DNA of 6,972 nucleotides from Methanosarcinales archaeon (GTDB lineage: Archaea > Halobacteriota > Methanosarcinia > Methanosarcinales > Methanogasteraceae), in contig DAOVGO010000024.1 of the NCBI GenBank assembly GCA_030672345.1, positions 1-6,972 on the forward strand, in the 5' to 3' direction. A program made the position numbers and the translations under genes. The notes under the pieces are model-generated. The model made no database searches and had not been told where the DNA came from. It saw nothing but the letters and a program-made list of their open reading frames with translations. Numbering within the stretch: position 1 is the first letter of the stretch; every line of letters begins with the position of its first letter. Of the stretch, positions 1 through 6,118 are shown piece by piece.

Positions 1-315
1 AGAAAATCGCCTTATGCGCCCGATTACTCGATATCAACGGTAGAAGAACAGGTGAACACAGTCCTGAACTGTCCTGAACTCGCAAATGTGGATGCTGTGA
101 AGAACGAGAGGGTCTACGTTGTGCAGTATTCGCATTTCAGCAAAGGGACATCCAGGTGTCTATGCGTTGCCTACCTGGCAAAACTGCTCCACCCGGAGCT
201 ATTCGAGGAGATGGATCCGCAGGCGATGCATCAGGAGTACGTAGACCGATTCCTGGGCATAGATGTCAGCGTTGAGAGTGGTAATTTCCTGTATCCATCG
301 TTAGAGGAGAGTTGA
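1..315 (+). CDS. ABC substrate-binding protein, C-terminal part (5' truncated)
   Basis: The reading frame is open from the first base, so this is the last 104 residues of a gene that begins before the window; the GTG at 52 is an internal Val codon, not a start. The segment aligns with the end of the next gene without gaps over the stretch VLNCPELANVDAVKN versus VLADPDLQTVNAVKN. Both then share a YLAKLLHPELFE-like / YMAKLFHPDEFE helix, typical of the C-terminal lobe of FecB/BtuF-type (cluster A-II) binding proteins that capture siderophores, heme or corrinoids outside the membrane. It is therefore a tandem paralogue of the downstream gene. Whether it also carries an N-terminal dockerin cannot be seen. 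Family call is secure; substrate is unknown. Confidence 0.8.
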   Translation, partial: RKSPYAPDYSISTVEEQVNTVLNCPELANVDAVKNERVYVVQYSHFSKGTSRCLCVAYLAKLLHPELFEEMDPQAMHQEYVDRFLGIDVSVESGNFLYPSLEES

Positions 316-345
316 TGGAAATAAAAGCATAAAGAGGTACTATAC

Positions 346-1593
346 ATGAGACTAAATACAATATTGGCTGGGATAGCCATAAGCTTGCTGCTCCTGCTTG
401 CGCTGCCGGCAGCAGCATCAGACTACACGCTTGGCGTCTTCGGCAATGCGAACGAAGACGACACGATCAACATGCAGGATGTGACGTACACCGAACTGAT
501 CATCCTCGAGTACAGAGACAAGACAGAACTATCAGATGCCAAGTATGACGGCAAGATCAACATGCAGGACGTGACGCAGATCGAGCTCGTCATTCTGGGA
601 AAAGAGAAGGAGCTGACACTCATCGATACGGCTGACAGGATCGTGACAATCCCAAAACCGATAGAGCGAGTGGTCGCTGCCGGTCTACTGGACGATGTCA
701 GGATAGTTATACAGCTTGGTGCCACAGATAAACTCGTGGGAATAAACAACTATGCCAAGAGATATGCATTGAAACCGTCGGATTACTGGTCCCCGATACG
801 AGAGGCAGCACCCGAGCTAAAAGACCTTCCTGATGTGGGTGGTTACACAAACCCGAACACCAAGATAATACTATCCCTGAAACCGGATGTGGTCTTCGAG
901 TACGGTCGCATTCCGGACGTAGCCAATGCAATCCAAGAGAATACGGGTATTCCCGTCGTATGCATCAGTAATTCACAACTTGACCTTGGCGTGTACAGAA
1001 TCGCAGGTATGATTCTGGGAGAGGAGGAAAGGGTTGAAGAGCTGATTTCGTACGCTGATGAAGAGATCGACAAAGTAACAGATGTCACATCAGATATATC
1101 CGAGGATGAAAAGCCAAGAGTGTATTGTATATCCGGCTGTGGCGGTGAGTCTGCGATCACAAAGACGTGGGGTCGCTATGACCCTATCAATATAGCCGGA
1201 GGAATAAACGTAGCAGAGGAATACGTAATTGGCAGTGGCAGTTCGATTGTCTCCAAGGAGCAGATCATCGCGTGGAACCCGGACACCATCCTGATCCACG
1301 GTGTGTCGCCGCCGCATTCGATCTCAATAGACGATGTGCTCGCAGACCCTGACTTGCAGACCGTGAATGCTGTGAAAAACCGTAATGTCAACTATACAAA
1401 GGGATATATGATCGGGTGGGACCCTGCAACAGGTCTCACTGAGTGCTTCTACATGGCTAAACTCTTCCACCCGGATGAATTCGAGGATCTGGACGAGGAG
1501 GAAGAGGGTAACGAGATACTCGAGACATTTTATGGCGTTGAGGATCTTTACACAGAGATGCTCGATCTATCTGACCGTTACAGATGGGAATAA
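346..1593 (+). CDS. Metal-complex ABC substrate-binding protein with N-terminal dockerin-like domain
   Basis: A 415-residue exported binding protein. Residues 1-25 form a Sec signal peptide (charged start, Leu-rich core, PAAAS before the likely cleavage). Residues 34-84 hold two dockerin-type calcium loops: N34-N36-D38-T40-D45 and D64-K66-D68-K70-D75, each followed by the INMQDVT turn and a hydrophobic helix. From about residue 94 a FecB/BtuF-like fold follows (IVTIPKPIERVVAAG opening, ILSLKPDVVFEYG, GIPVVCI, IIAWNPDTILI, then a C-terminal AKLFHPDEF helix). An acidic linker (EDLDEEEEGNE) lies near residues 380-390. The ATG is chosen because GAGGT at 334-338 sits 7 bases upstream and the signal peptide starts there. 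It would deliver a chelated metal or tetrapyrrole-type ligand to the permease at 2424. The ligand is not determinable. Confidence 0.87.
   Translation: MRLNTILAGIAISLLLLLALPAAASDYTLGVFGNANEDDTINMQDVTYTELIILEYRDKTELSDAKYDGKINMQDVTQIELVILGKEKELTLIDTADRIVTIPKPIERVVAAGLLDDVRIVIQLGATDKLVGINNYAKRYALKPSDYWSPIREAAPELKDLPDVGGYTNPNTKIILSLKPDVVFEYGRIPDVANAIQENTGIPVVCISNSQLDLGVYRIAGMILGEEERVEELISYADEEIDKVTDVTSDISEDEKPRVYCISGCGGESAITKTWGRYDPINIAGGINVAEEYVIGSGSSIVSKEQIIAWNPDTILIHGVSPPHSISIDDVLADPDLQTVNAVKNRNVNYTKGYMIGWDPATGLTECFYMAKLFHPDEFEDLDEEEEGNEILETFYGVEDLYTEMLDLSDRYRWE
465..576 (+). repeat. Direct repeat encoding the two dockerin-like calcium loops
   Basis: The 22 bases at 465-486 recur at 555-576 with one difference (t480 versus c570), exactly 90 bases (30 codons) apart and in the same frame. 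Both copies encode the residues INMQDVT. This is the internal duplication expected of a type I dockerin; the high nucleotide identity over the loop, with divergence outside it, suggests selection on the loop or recent homogenisation. Confidence 0.8.
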
Positions 1594-1594
1594 C

Positions 1595-2422
1595 ATGCAA
1601 GGAATAATAAACTGGAACGAACTCTGGAAAGTGACAAGATCGGGTTCTATGTGGAGAAGAACCCTCAATGGTCCTGCTGGTAGCTTCTGGGACGGTAGAG
1701 CGAAGCAGTTCAACGAGTCCATGATGCAGAACAGAGAACGCTCTCAAAAACAGATGGCAAAGATCGATCTATCCCCGGAGTACACGGTTCTGGATGTGGG
1801 TGCAGGCACAGGAAGACTCGCGATTCCCATTGCAAAGCAGGTGAAGAGCGTGACCGCAATAGATCCCTCCGGAGGCATGCTTGCATGCTTGCAGGAGAAC
1901 ATGGAGAGGGAAGGTGTAACGAACATCCGATGCATCAACAAACAATGGGAGGATATCGAACTGGGCGGTGATATAGAACCACATGACGTTGTGATCGCAT
2001 CCCATTCGCTCTCCATGCTCGATATCCAGGAAGCACTTGCAAAGATCGATGCCGCCGCAACGAAGTCCGTCTATCTCTTCACGTTTGCGGGCAGATGGAT
2101 GGACGGAGGACTCTGTGAGGAGATCTGCGGTGAGAAGCGTCACTCATGGTCGGATTACATCCACCTCTGCAACATCCTGCACGACATGGAGATATACGCG
2201 GATGTGGCGATCTGGGACTCGGAGTTTGAACAGCGCTACGCCAATATAGACGAGGCAGTGACCAGGATGAAGGAGATGTATGACCTGCCATTAGAAAAGG
2301 ATAAAATCTTGAGGGACCATCTATCCGGAACCCTGGTTAAAGATGATGGGGCGCTCTGTTTGAAACGTGCATCAAAGAGTGCTATGATACGGTGGCAGCC
2401 GAATTCACACGAAAGGGCTTGA
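1595..2422 (+). CDS. Class I SAM-dependent methyltransferase
   Basis: A 275-residue soluble methyltransferase of the Methyltransf_11/25 type. Motif I is VLDVGAGTG at residues 65-73. The acidic end of strand 2 is D90 in TAIDPS, and DVVIASHSLSMLD (131-143) is the strand 4 region. The N-terminus carries a WNELWK and FWDGRAKQF signature shared with the broken paralogue at 3503. A longer in-frame ORF opens at 1475, but its first 40 codons overlap the binding-protein gene in another frame; the ATG at 1595, one base after that gene's stop, gives a start matching the paralogue. No strong ribosome binding site is visible, so translation is probably coupled. The stop is one base before the permease start. 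Being between binding protein and permease suggests it modifies the transported compound or a derivative, but the methyl acceptor is unknown. Confidence 0.83.
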   Translation: MQGIINWNELWKVTRSGSMWRRTLNGPAGSFWDGRAKQFNESMMQNRERSQKQMAKIDLSPEYTVLDVGAGTGRLAIPIAKQVKSVTAIDPSGGMLACLQENMEREGVTNIRCINKQWEDIELGGDIEPHDVVIASHSLSMLDIQEALAKIDAAATKSVYLFTFAGRWMDGGLCEEICGEKRHSWSDYIHLCNILHDMEIYADVAIWDSEFEQRYANIDEAVTRMKEMYDLPLEKDKILRDHLSGTLVKDDGALCLKRASKSAMIRWQPNSHERA

Positions 2423-2423
2423 G

Positions 2424-3506
2424 ATGGCAGAAGTGGACGTCGCTGCAACCGTAACAAGAAGCGAGGTGAAAGAAGAGTATGGAACGTACATTGGCAGGAA
2501 GATATTCTTCATCTCCTTCTTTATCGCTTTAACGGTGCTCTTATGTGGCATAAGCATATCACTTGGACCTCTCCGATTTTCGGTCGTGGAGGTATATGCC
2601 ACCATCATTGACAGATACCTTCCCAGCCTCTTCGATGTTCCTGAGCTTGCACCGAGAGTGGTCTGGAACATAAGGATGCCCAGGGTTGTAATGGGCGTCC
2701 TTGCAGGAGCCGGGCTTGCCATCGCGGGAGCAGAGATGCAAGGGATACTCAGAAACCCGCTCGCATCCCCGTTCACCCTGGGAATCTCAGCCGGTGCAGG
2801 ACTGGGTGCTGCCCTTGCGATCATCACCGGTGTTGGCTTTGTTGGTGGGGGGCTTCTTCTGGTGGGAAATGCGTTCCTCTTCGCTCTGATACCGGCATTT
2901 GTAATCGTTGGACTGTCACGGTACAAGCAAGCTACGCCAGAGACGATGATACTTGCAGGCATTGCGATGACCTACATCTTCGGTGCGGTCTCGTCATTGC
3001 TCCACTACTTCTCTGATGCAGAAGCACTGAAGGACGTGATCGTCTGGCTGATGGGGGACCTTGGAAAGGCTACATGGAGCAATATATACATAATCGCGCT
3101 CGTACTTCTGGTCTGCATCCCGCTACTGCTATGGAAATCATGGGACCTCAATGTGATGGGCGCAGGAGACGAGACCGCAAAGAGCCTTGGTGTAAATGTT
3201 GAGCGGACCAGAATCTGTGGGATGATGCTTGCATCGTTTATTACCGCAGTTATTATATGTTTCACCGGAATGATCGGATTCATAGGTCTGGTTGCTCCGC
3301 ATATCACTCGTATGTGCATCGGTGGAGATAATAGATTTGTACTCCCGGCTTCGGCACTCTTCGGGGCTGCTTTTCTGGTTGCTGCAGATATTATCTCAAG
3401 AGAAGTCGTAGCGCCGGTGATAATCCCCGTGGGGATCATTACATCCTTTGTGGGAGGTCCCTTGTTCCTTTATCTAATAATCAGAAAGAAGAAGGAGTAC
3501 TGGTGA
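2424..3506 (+). CDS. FecCD/BtuC-family ABC transporter permease
   Basis: A 360-residue polytopic membrane protein of the usual length for FecC/FecD/BtuC permeases, with about ten hydrophobic segments. Family hallmarks are clear: RMPRVVMGVLAGAGLAIAG (85-102), then QGILRNPLASPFTLGISAGA (106-125), the cytoplasmic coupling loop DETAKSLGVNVERTR (249-263), GMIGFIGLVAPHITRM (282-297) and PVGIITSFVGGPLF (335-348). Two copies would form the import channel for a siderophore-, heme- or corrinoid-type complex bound by the upstream binding proteins. The hydrophilic N-terminal extension (about residues 1-25) is somewhat long. The partner FecE/BtuD ATPase, which usually follows directly, is absent here; the next gene instead overlaps the stop as GTGA. 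Confidence 0.93.
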   Translation: MAEVDVAATVTRSEVKEEYGTYIGRKIFFISFFIALTVLLCGISISLGPLRFSVVEVYATIIDRYLPSLFDVPELAPRVVWNIRMPRVVMGVLAGAGLAIAGAEMQGILRNPLASPFTLGISAGAGLGAALAIITGVGFVGGGLLLVGNAFLFALIPAFVIVGLSRYKQATPETMILAGIAMTYIFGAVSSLLHYFSDAEALKDVIVWLMGDLGKATWSNIYIIALVLLVCIPLLLWKSWDLNVMGAGDETAKSLGVNVERTRICGMMLASFITAVIICFTGMIGFIGLVAPHITRMCIGGDNRFVLPASALFGAAFLVAADIISREVVAPVIIPVGIITSFVGGPLFLYLIIRKKKEYW

Positions 3507-3587
3507 AGATGAAACTGAGTATACAGGACCTAGACTGGAATTCTATGTGGAAGGACGCAATCGAGGAGTCGGACTGGAAGCAGAGAG

Positions 3588-3607
3588 CCGGAACTCCCGA
3601 GTTCCGG
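3588..3607 (+). repeat. Perfect 8-bp inverted repeat with 4-base loop
   Basis: CCGGAACT at 3588-3595 and its exact reverse complement AGTTCCGG at 3600-3607 flank the loop CCCG. In RNA this could form a compact GC-rich hairpin. It lies inside the broken methyltransferase, and no run of T follows, so it is not a typical terminator. It may be chance or an mRNA stability or processing element. Confidence 0.4.
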
Positions 3608-3784
3608 GATGGACGGGTTGACTGGTTCGAGGAACTGGTCCGGCAGAGCGACCGTGCAGGGATGATCATGAAACGAATCGAGGTTATGCCGGACTACACG
3701 GTTCTTGACATCGGTGCAGGTCCGGGCACGGTTACAATTCGTGACCGCTTCCGATTCGCTTATTATGAAGGATATGGCTCAAAA

Positions 3785-3790
3785 AGGAGG
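3785..3790 (+). promoter_or_regulatory. Ribosome binding site AGGAGG of the first split-barrel gene
   Basis: A full AGGAGG lies 7 bases before the ATG at 3798 and decides that start over the longer in-frame ORF from 3705, whose extra 31 codons are remnant methyltransferase sequence. Confidence 0.8.
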
Positions 3791-3797
3791 AAGAACA

Positions 3798-4226
3798 ATG
3801 GAAATGAGTAAAGAGATACAGGATATGATAAACGAGAATCTGGTCCATCTGGCAACCACATCTCTGGATGGTATACCGAATGTGGTTCCTGTGGGCGGCA
3901 TACGTGCGATAAGTGACAGCGAACTCTTGATCGTGGACGTCTTGTTTGACAAGACGAAGAAGAACCTGCTCGAGAACCCTCGTGTTGCAATCGCTGTTGA
4001 GGTGCTCGGGAAGGGAGCGCCGCGTGGATATCAGCTCAAAGGGCGGGCAACGATTCACACGAGCGGTGAGCTCTTCGAAGAGGCAGAGAAGATGGTGGAG
4101 AGGATGGCAGAGGAGATGCGAAAGAGAGGCTCCGGTCACCATCCGAGCCTGACAGTGAAATCCGCGGTTCACGTGGATGTGGAAGCGATATACTCAACCG
4201 TCCGCCAGAAGAAGGAGGAGAACTGA
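3798..4226 (+). CDS. Pyridoxamine-5'-phosphate-oxidase-like FMN split-barrel protein (copy 1)
   Basis: A 142-residue cytoplasmic protein of the PNPOx-like split-barrel superfamily. Signature stretches are LVHLATTSLDGIPNVVPVG (15-33), SELLIVDVLFDKTKKNLLENPRVAIAV (41-67) and YQLKGRATIHTSGELFEEA (78-96). These match the archaeal pattern of strand 1-2 hairpin, flavin-contacting KT.KNL.ENP helix, and an F/Y-Q-x-KG strand. Family members bind FMN, sometimes F420 or heme, and the exact reaction is not predictable. An extended charged helix (94-112) and a GHH segment (113-115) are seen near the end. It is paralogous to the gene at 5273 and its start overlaps the broken methyltransferase by 14 bases. 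A true pyridoxamine phosphate oxidase is unlikely given the short length and context. Confidence 0.83.
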   Translation: MEMSKEIQDMINENLVHLATTSLDGIPNVVPVGGIRAISDSELLIVDVLFDKTKKNLLENPRVAIAVEVLGKGAPRGYQLKGRATIHTSGELFEEAEKMVERMAEEMRKRGSGHHPSLTVKSAVHVDVEAIYSTVRQKKEEN

Positions 4227-4227
4227 T

Positions 4228-5253
4228 ATGGGAGTCGTGGACACGATCCCGGAGATCGGTTCGGAACCGCTGGACCGGATGGTGAAGGGCTGCGAAGCAT
4301 CGAATATACTGCGAACAGCCCTTGATCTTGACCTCTTCGATCTACTCGAGGAGCCAAAGACCGCGGAGCAGGTATCATCAGAGACCGGAACCGTTGCAAC
4401 ATTTACAGAGAAGTTCCTGAATGCTCTCTGTACGATAGACCTCCTCTCAAAACGTGATGGGGAGTATGCGAACACTCAGCTTGCCGCAACCTTCCTTATG
4501 AAGAAGAGCCCGTTTTATCAGGGCAATATGATCAGACTCTCAGGAAACAACTCTCTCAACTGGTCAAAACTGTGTTCGGCAATGAAAGGGGATCTGCCAG
4601 ATGAGATGGGCGAGAGACCTGAAAGGGTCTTCGATTCCAGTTTTATTCTGGCGATGGCTGAGGGTTCGATGCGGGGGAGTCTTCACCGAACCGTAAAAGA
4701 AGTCGCGGCTATTCCGGAATTCAAGAGAGCGAGAACGCTTCTTGATCTTGGCGGCGGGCACGGGCTCTATGCGATAGCGTTCGCAGAGATGAATCCGGAA
4801 CTTAACGCCACGATCTTTGATCTGCCGCCTGTTACAGAGGTCACACGAGAGTTCATCGGAAGGTACGGCATGAACGAGAGAGTCAGTGTCGCCGGAGGGG
4901 ACTTTGCCATGGACGATATCGGACACGGATATGACATCGTCTTCGCATCTGATGTCTTCTACCGGAAGCCGGATGCGCTTTCGGGTGTCTTTGAGAAGAT
5001 ACACGATGCGCTGAATGATGGCGGCTCGATCATGCTCAAGCACTGGATCTTGAACGATGACCGGACCGCTCCGCCCACATCGGTTCTCTTCGATCTGATG
5101 CTCTCCCTGCGAGGAGGCGACTGGCATCATATCTACACCGAGACTGAGTATATTGAGCTACTCGAAGGTGCCGGGTTTTCAGATATCCGTGTTCTGGACG
5201 TATCATCTCAGGTAAGTCCGTCTGTAATCCTCGTCGGGAATAAAGAGACATAA
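4228..5253 (+). CDS. Family-2 O-methyltransferase-like SAM methyltransferase
   Basis: A 341-residue protein with the layout of hydroxyindole/caffeate O-methyltransferases. An N-terminal winged-helix dimerisation domain (about 12-105: ASNILRTALDLDLFDLL, KTAEQVSSETG, FLNALCTIDLLSKRDGEY) precedes the SAM domain. SAM-binding residues are LLDLGGGHG (171-179), the acidic D198 in IFDLPPV, and GGDF (223-226). DALNDGGSIML (260-270) is the usual pre-strand loop. The segment that normally reads LHDW.D with the catalytic base His is SDVFYRKPDA here (241-250), so classical phenol O-methylation is doubtful. The start ATG follows GGAGGAG at 4214-4220 by 7 bases, one base after the preceding stop. It sits between two split-barrel flavoprotein genes, pointing to a joint pathway. 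Substrate unknown. Confidence 0.87.
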   Translation: MGVVDTIPEIGSEPLDRMVKGCEASNILRTALDLDLFDLLEEPKTAEQVSSETGTVATFTEKFLNALCTIDLLSKRDGEYANTQLAATFLMKKSPFYQGNMIRLSGNNSLNWSKLCSAMKGDLPDEMGERPERVFDSSFILAMAEGSMRGSLHRTVKEVAAIPEFKRARTLLDLGGGHGLYAIAFAEMNPELNATIFDLPPVTEVTREFIGRYGMNERVSVAGGDFAMDDIGHGYDIVFASDVFYRKPDALSGVFEKIHDALNDGGSIMLKHWILNDDRTAPPTSVLFDLMLSLRGGDWHHIYTETEYIELLEGAGFSDIRVLDVSSQVSPSVILVGNKET

Positions 5254-5259
5254 AACACT

Positions 5260-5264
5260 GGAGG
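5260..5264 (+). promoter_or_regulatory. Ribosome binding site GGAGG favouring a TTG start
   Basis: GGAGG ends 8 bases before the TTG at 5273 and 14 bases before the in-frame ATG at 5279. An out-of-frame ATG at 5266 is only one base from it and opens a 6-codon frame, so it is unlikely to be used. The spacing supports TTG, and the resulting N-terminus (MRMSEE) aligns with MEMSKE of the paralogue at 3798. Confidence 0.6.
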
Positions 5265-5272
5265 AATGAGAA

Positions 5273-5740
5273 TTGAGAATGAGTGAAGAATTGATGGAGA
5301 TTTTGGATGAGAACATCGTCTATCTGGCTACATCCACAACAGAGGGGAAGCCAAACGTGGTTCCTATTGGTCTGGCACACGCGATGAGCGATGAAGAATT
5401 GCTGATTGTGGACGTGCTCTTCAATAAGACGAGAAAGAATCTCGAAGAGAACCCAGAGGTTGCAATATCGTTCACAGATATGAAGAGACTGCAGTCCTAC
5501 CAGTTGAAGGGCAGAGCAGAGATCTTCAAGAGCGGTGAGATCTACGAGAAGACTCTGGATATAATGAAAGAGAAGGCAGAGAGGCGGAGAGAATCGCTTG
5601 AGGAAATTGCGGATCCTGAAGTAAGCGAAAGAGCTCGCAAGGTAAGCGAGATGCACAAACGACTGAAACCAAAAGCTGCTGTGCTGATCAAAATCGAGGA
5701 GATATACTCGCATATACCCGAATCAAAGGAGCGTGAATAG
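5273..5740 (+). CDS. Pyridoxamine-5'-phosphate-oxidase-like FMN split-barrel protein (copy 2)
   Basis: A 155-residue paralogue of the gene at 3798. Alignment is colinear and ungapped from residue 1 to about 67: IVYLATSTTEGKPNVVPIG (15-33) and EELLIVDVLFNKTRKNLEEN (41-60). YQLKGRAEIFKSGEIYEK (76-93) follows with a short length difference. It differs by a longer, highly charged helical insertion (about 94-131, many Arg, Lys and Glu) before the closing strand AAVLIKIEEIYSHIP. It probably binds FMN in the cytoplasm; whether the two copies form a heterodimer is an open possibility, since the family is dimeric. Start taken as TTG by spacing and by alignment to copy 1; the ATG at 5279 would give 153 residues. 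It lies 19 bases after the O-methyltransferase and just before the cupin gene. Confidence 0.83.
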   Translation: MRMSEELMEILDENIVYLATSTTEGKPNVVPIGLAHAMSDEELLIVDVLFNKTRKNLEENPEVAISFTDMKRLQSYQLKGRAEIFKSGEIYEKTLDIMKEKAERRRESLEEIADPEVSERARKVSEMHKRLKPKAAVLIKIEEIYSHIPESKERE

Positions 5741-5741
5741 A

Positions 5742-6116
5742 GTGGATATTGAAATAACAACGATCGACGAAGCCGAAGGTCTGGAGACTTCGGAAGGTGT
5801 GATGAAGCCGCTCGTCTTCGGCGAGAATCTGGCGGTTATGCATCTCTTGATTCCGGCGGGTCTTGAGGTCCCGCCTCATGCACACCCGGGAGAAGGCGTT
5901 CTGTACTGTCTGAGCGGCGAGCTGGATGTTGTATCGGGAGGTGAAACTGTGACGATTTCCAGTGGAACTGCGATGCTGGTTCCACCCGGCACAGAGGTGG
6001 GTATCAAGAACCGGCATGACGCAGCCGTGAATGCGCTGCTGATCTCATCTCCGCCAACTGTGAGATCGGTTGAGGAACTCAAAAATCTTATAAGGCATCA
6101 CAAAGGAGGTAAATAA
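5742..6116 (+). CDS. Small single-domain cupin with degenerate metal site
   Basis: A 124-residue cupin_2-type beta-barrel. Motif 1 starts at G40 and reads PPHAHPGEGVLYCLSGEL, with H46 and H48 in place. The position of the metal-binding Glu (HxH plus three residues) is G52, with E51 one residue earlier. Motif 2 starts at G75 and runs through PPGTEVGIKN, where V86 replaces the usual His and N90 is kept. So two of the four usual ligands are missing, and a binding or sensing role may be likelier than dioxygenase or isomerase chemistry. GTG at 5742 is preferred: GGAG at 5728-5731 is 10 bases away. The GTG at 5733 would leave only one base and would overlap the preceding gene. The substrate or ligand cannot be inferred. 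Confidence 0.8.
   Translation: MDIEITTIDEAEGLETSEGVMKPLVFGENLAVMHLLIPAGLEVPPHAHPGEGVLYCLSGELDVVSGGETVTISSGTAMLVPPGTEVGIKNRHDAAVNALLISSPPTVRSVEELKNLIRHHKGGK
6104..6110 (+). promoter_or_regulatory. Strong ribosome binding site AGGAGGT of the small Cys/His-rich gene
   Basis: A near-perfect anti-16S match lies 8 bases before the ATG at 6119, inside the last codons of the cupin gene. It is the best such site in the window and the main evidence that the very short gene after it is translated. Confidence 0.8.
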
Positions 6117-6118
6117 CG

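Larger units (their letters stand above)
3503..3811 (+). pseudogene. Broken SAM methyltransferase (internal deletion and lost C-terminus)
   Basis: The first 79 residues are a methyltransferase N-terminus homologous to the intact gene at 1595: DWNSMWK, PEFRDGRVDWFEE and YTVLDIGAGPGTVTI (motif I at 67-75). After the Ile codon at 3737-3739 the frame becomes unrelated and stops at 3809-3811, leaving 102 residues instead of about 270. The next frame (from 3741) encodes VTASDSLIMKDMAQ, matching VIASHSLSMLDIQE in the intact paralogue at residues 133-146. About 55 codons are thus missing with a one-base shift, roughly 164 bases if the ancestor had the same spacing. The remainder is also lost, replaced by the start of the next gene. 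The FWDGR motif reads FRDGR, a possible further decay. The GTG start (GGAG at 3494-3497, 5 bases away) overlaps the permease stop; ATG at 3509 is an alternative. No catalytic activity is expected. Confidence 0.8.

Noticed and set aside
61..80. Perfect tandem copy of the 10-mer GTCCTGAACT in the first binding-protein gene.
   Set aside because: The protein aligns without a gap to its paralogue across this point (VLNCPELANVDAVKN against VLADPDLQTVNAVKN), so it is not a recent insertion and is probably chance.
316..345. A-rich stretch before the second binding protein as a possible archaeal TATA box.
   Set aside because: The AAATAAAAGCATAAAG stretch lies too close to the ATG for a transcript that also includes the ribosome binding site at 334-338; the genes look co-transcribed.
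1475..1594. N-terminal extension of the first methyltransferase by 40 residues.
   Set aside because: The extension is read from the binding-protein gene in another frame, is rich in Arg and unlike the family, and the paralogue starts at the equivalent of the ATG at 1595.
1875..1893. Two and a half copies of GCATGCTT inside the first methyltransferase.
   Set aside because: It lies in an intact frame (GGMLACLQ) that matches the family pattern; a short coincidental repeat in coding sequence.
5266..5286. Six-codon frame starting at the ATG at 5266, a possible leader peptide before the second split-barrel gene.
   Set aside because: The GGAGG is only one base from this ATG, too close for normal initiation, and it fits the TTG at 5273 much better.
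4564..5713. Long open frames on the minus strand opposite the O-methyltransferase and second split-barrel genes.
   Set aside because: They mirror strongly supported + strand genes, show no recognisable motif and lack ribosome binding sites; they are antisense shadows.
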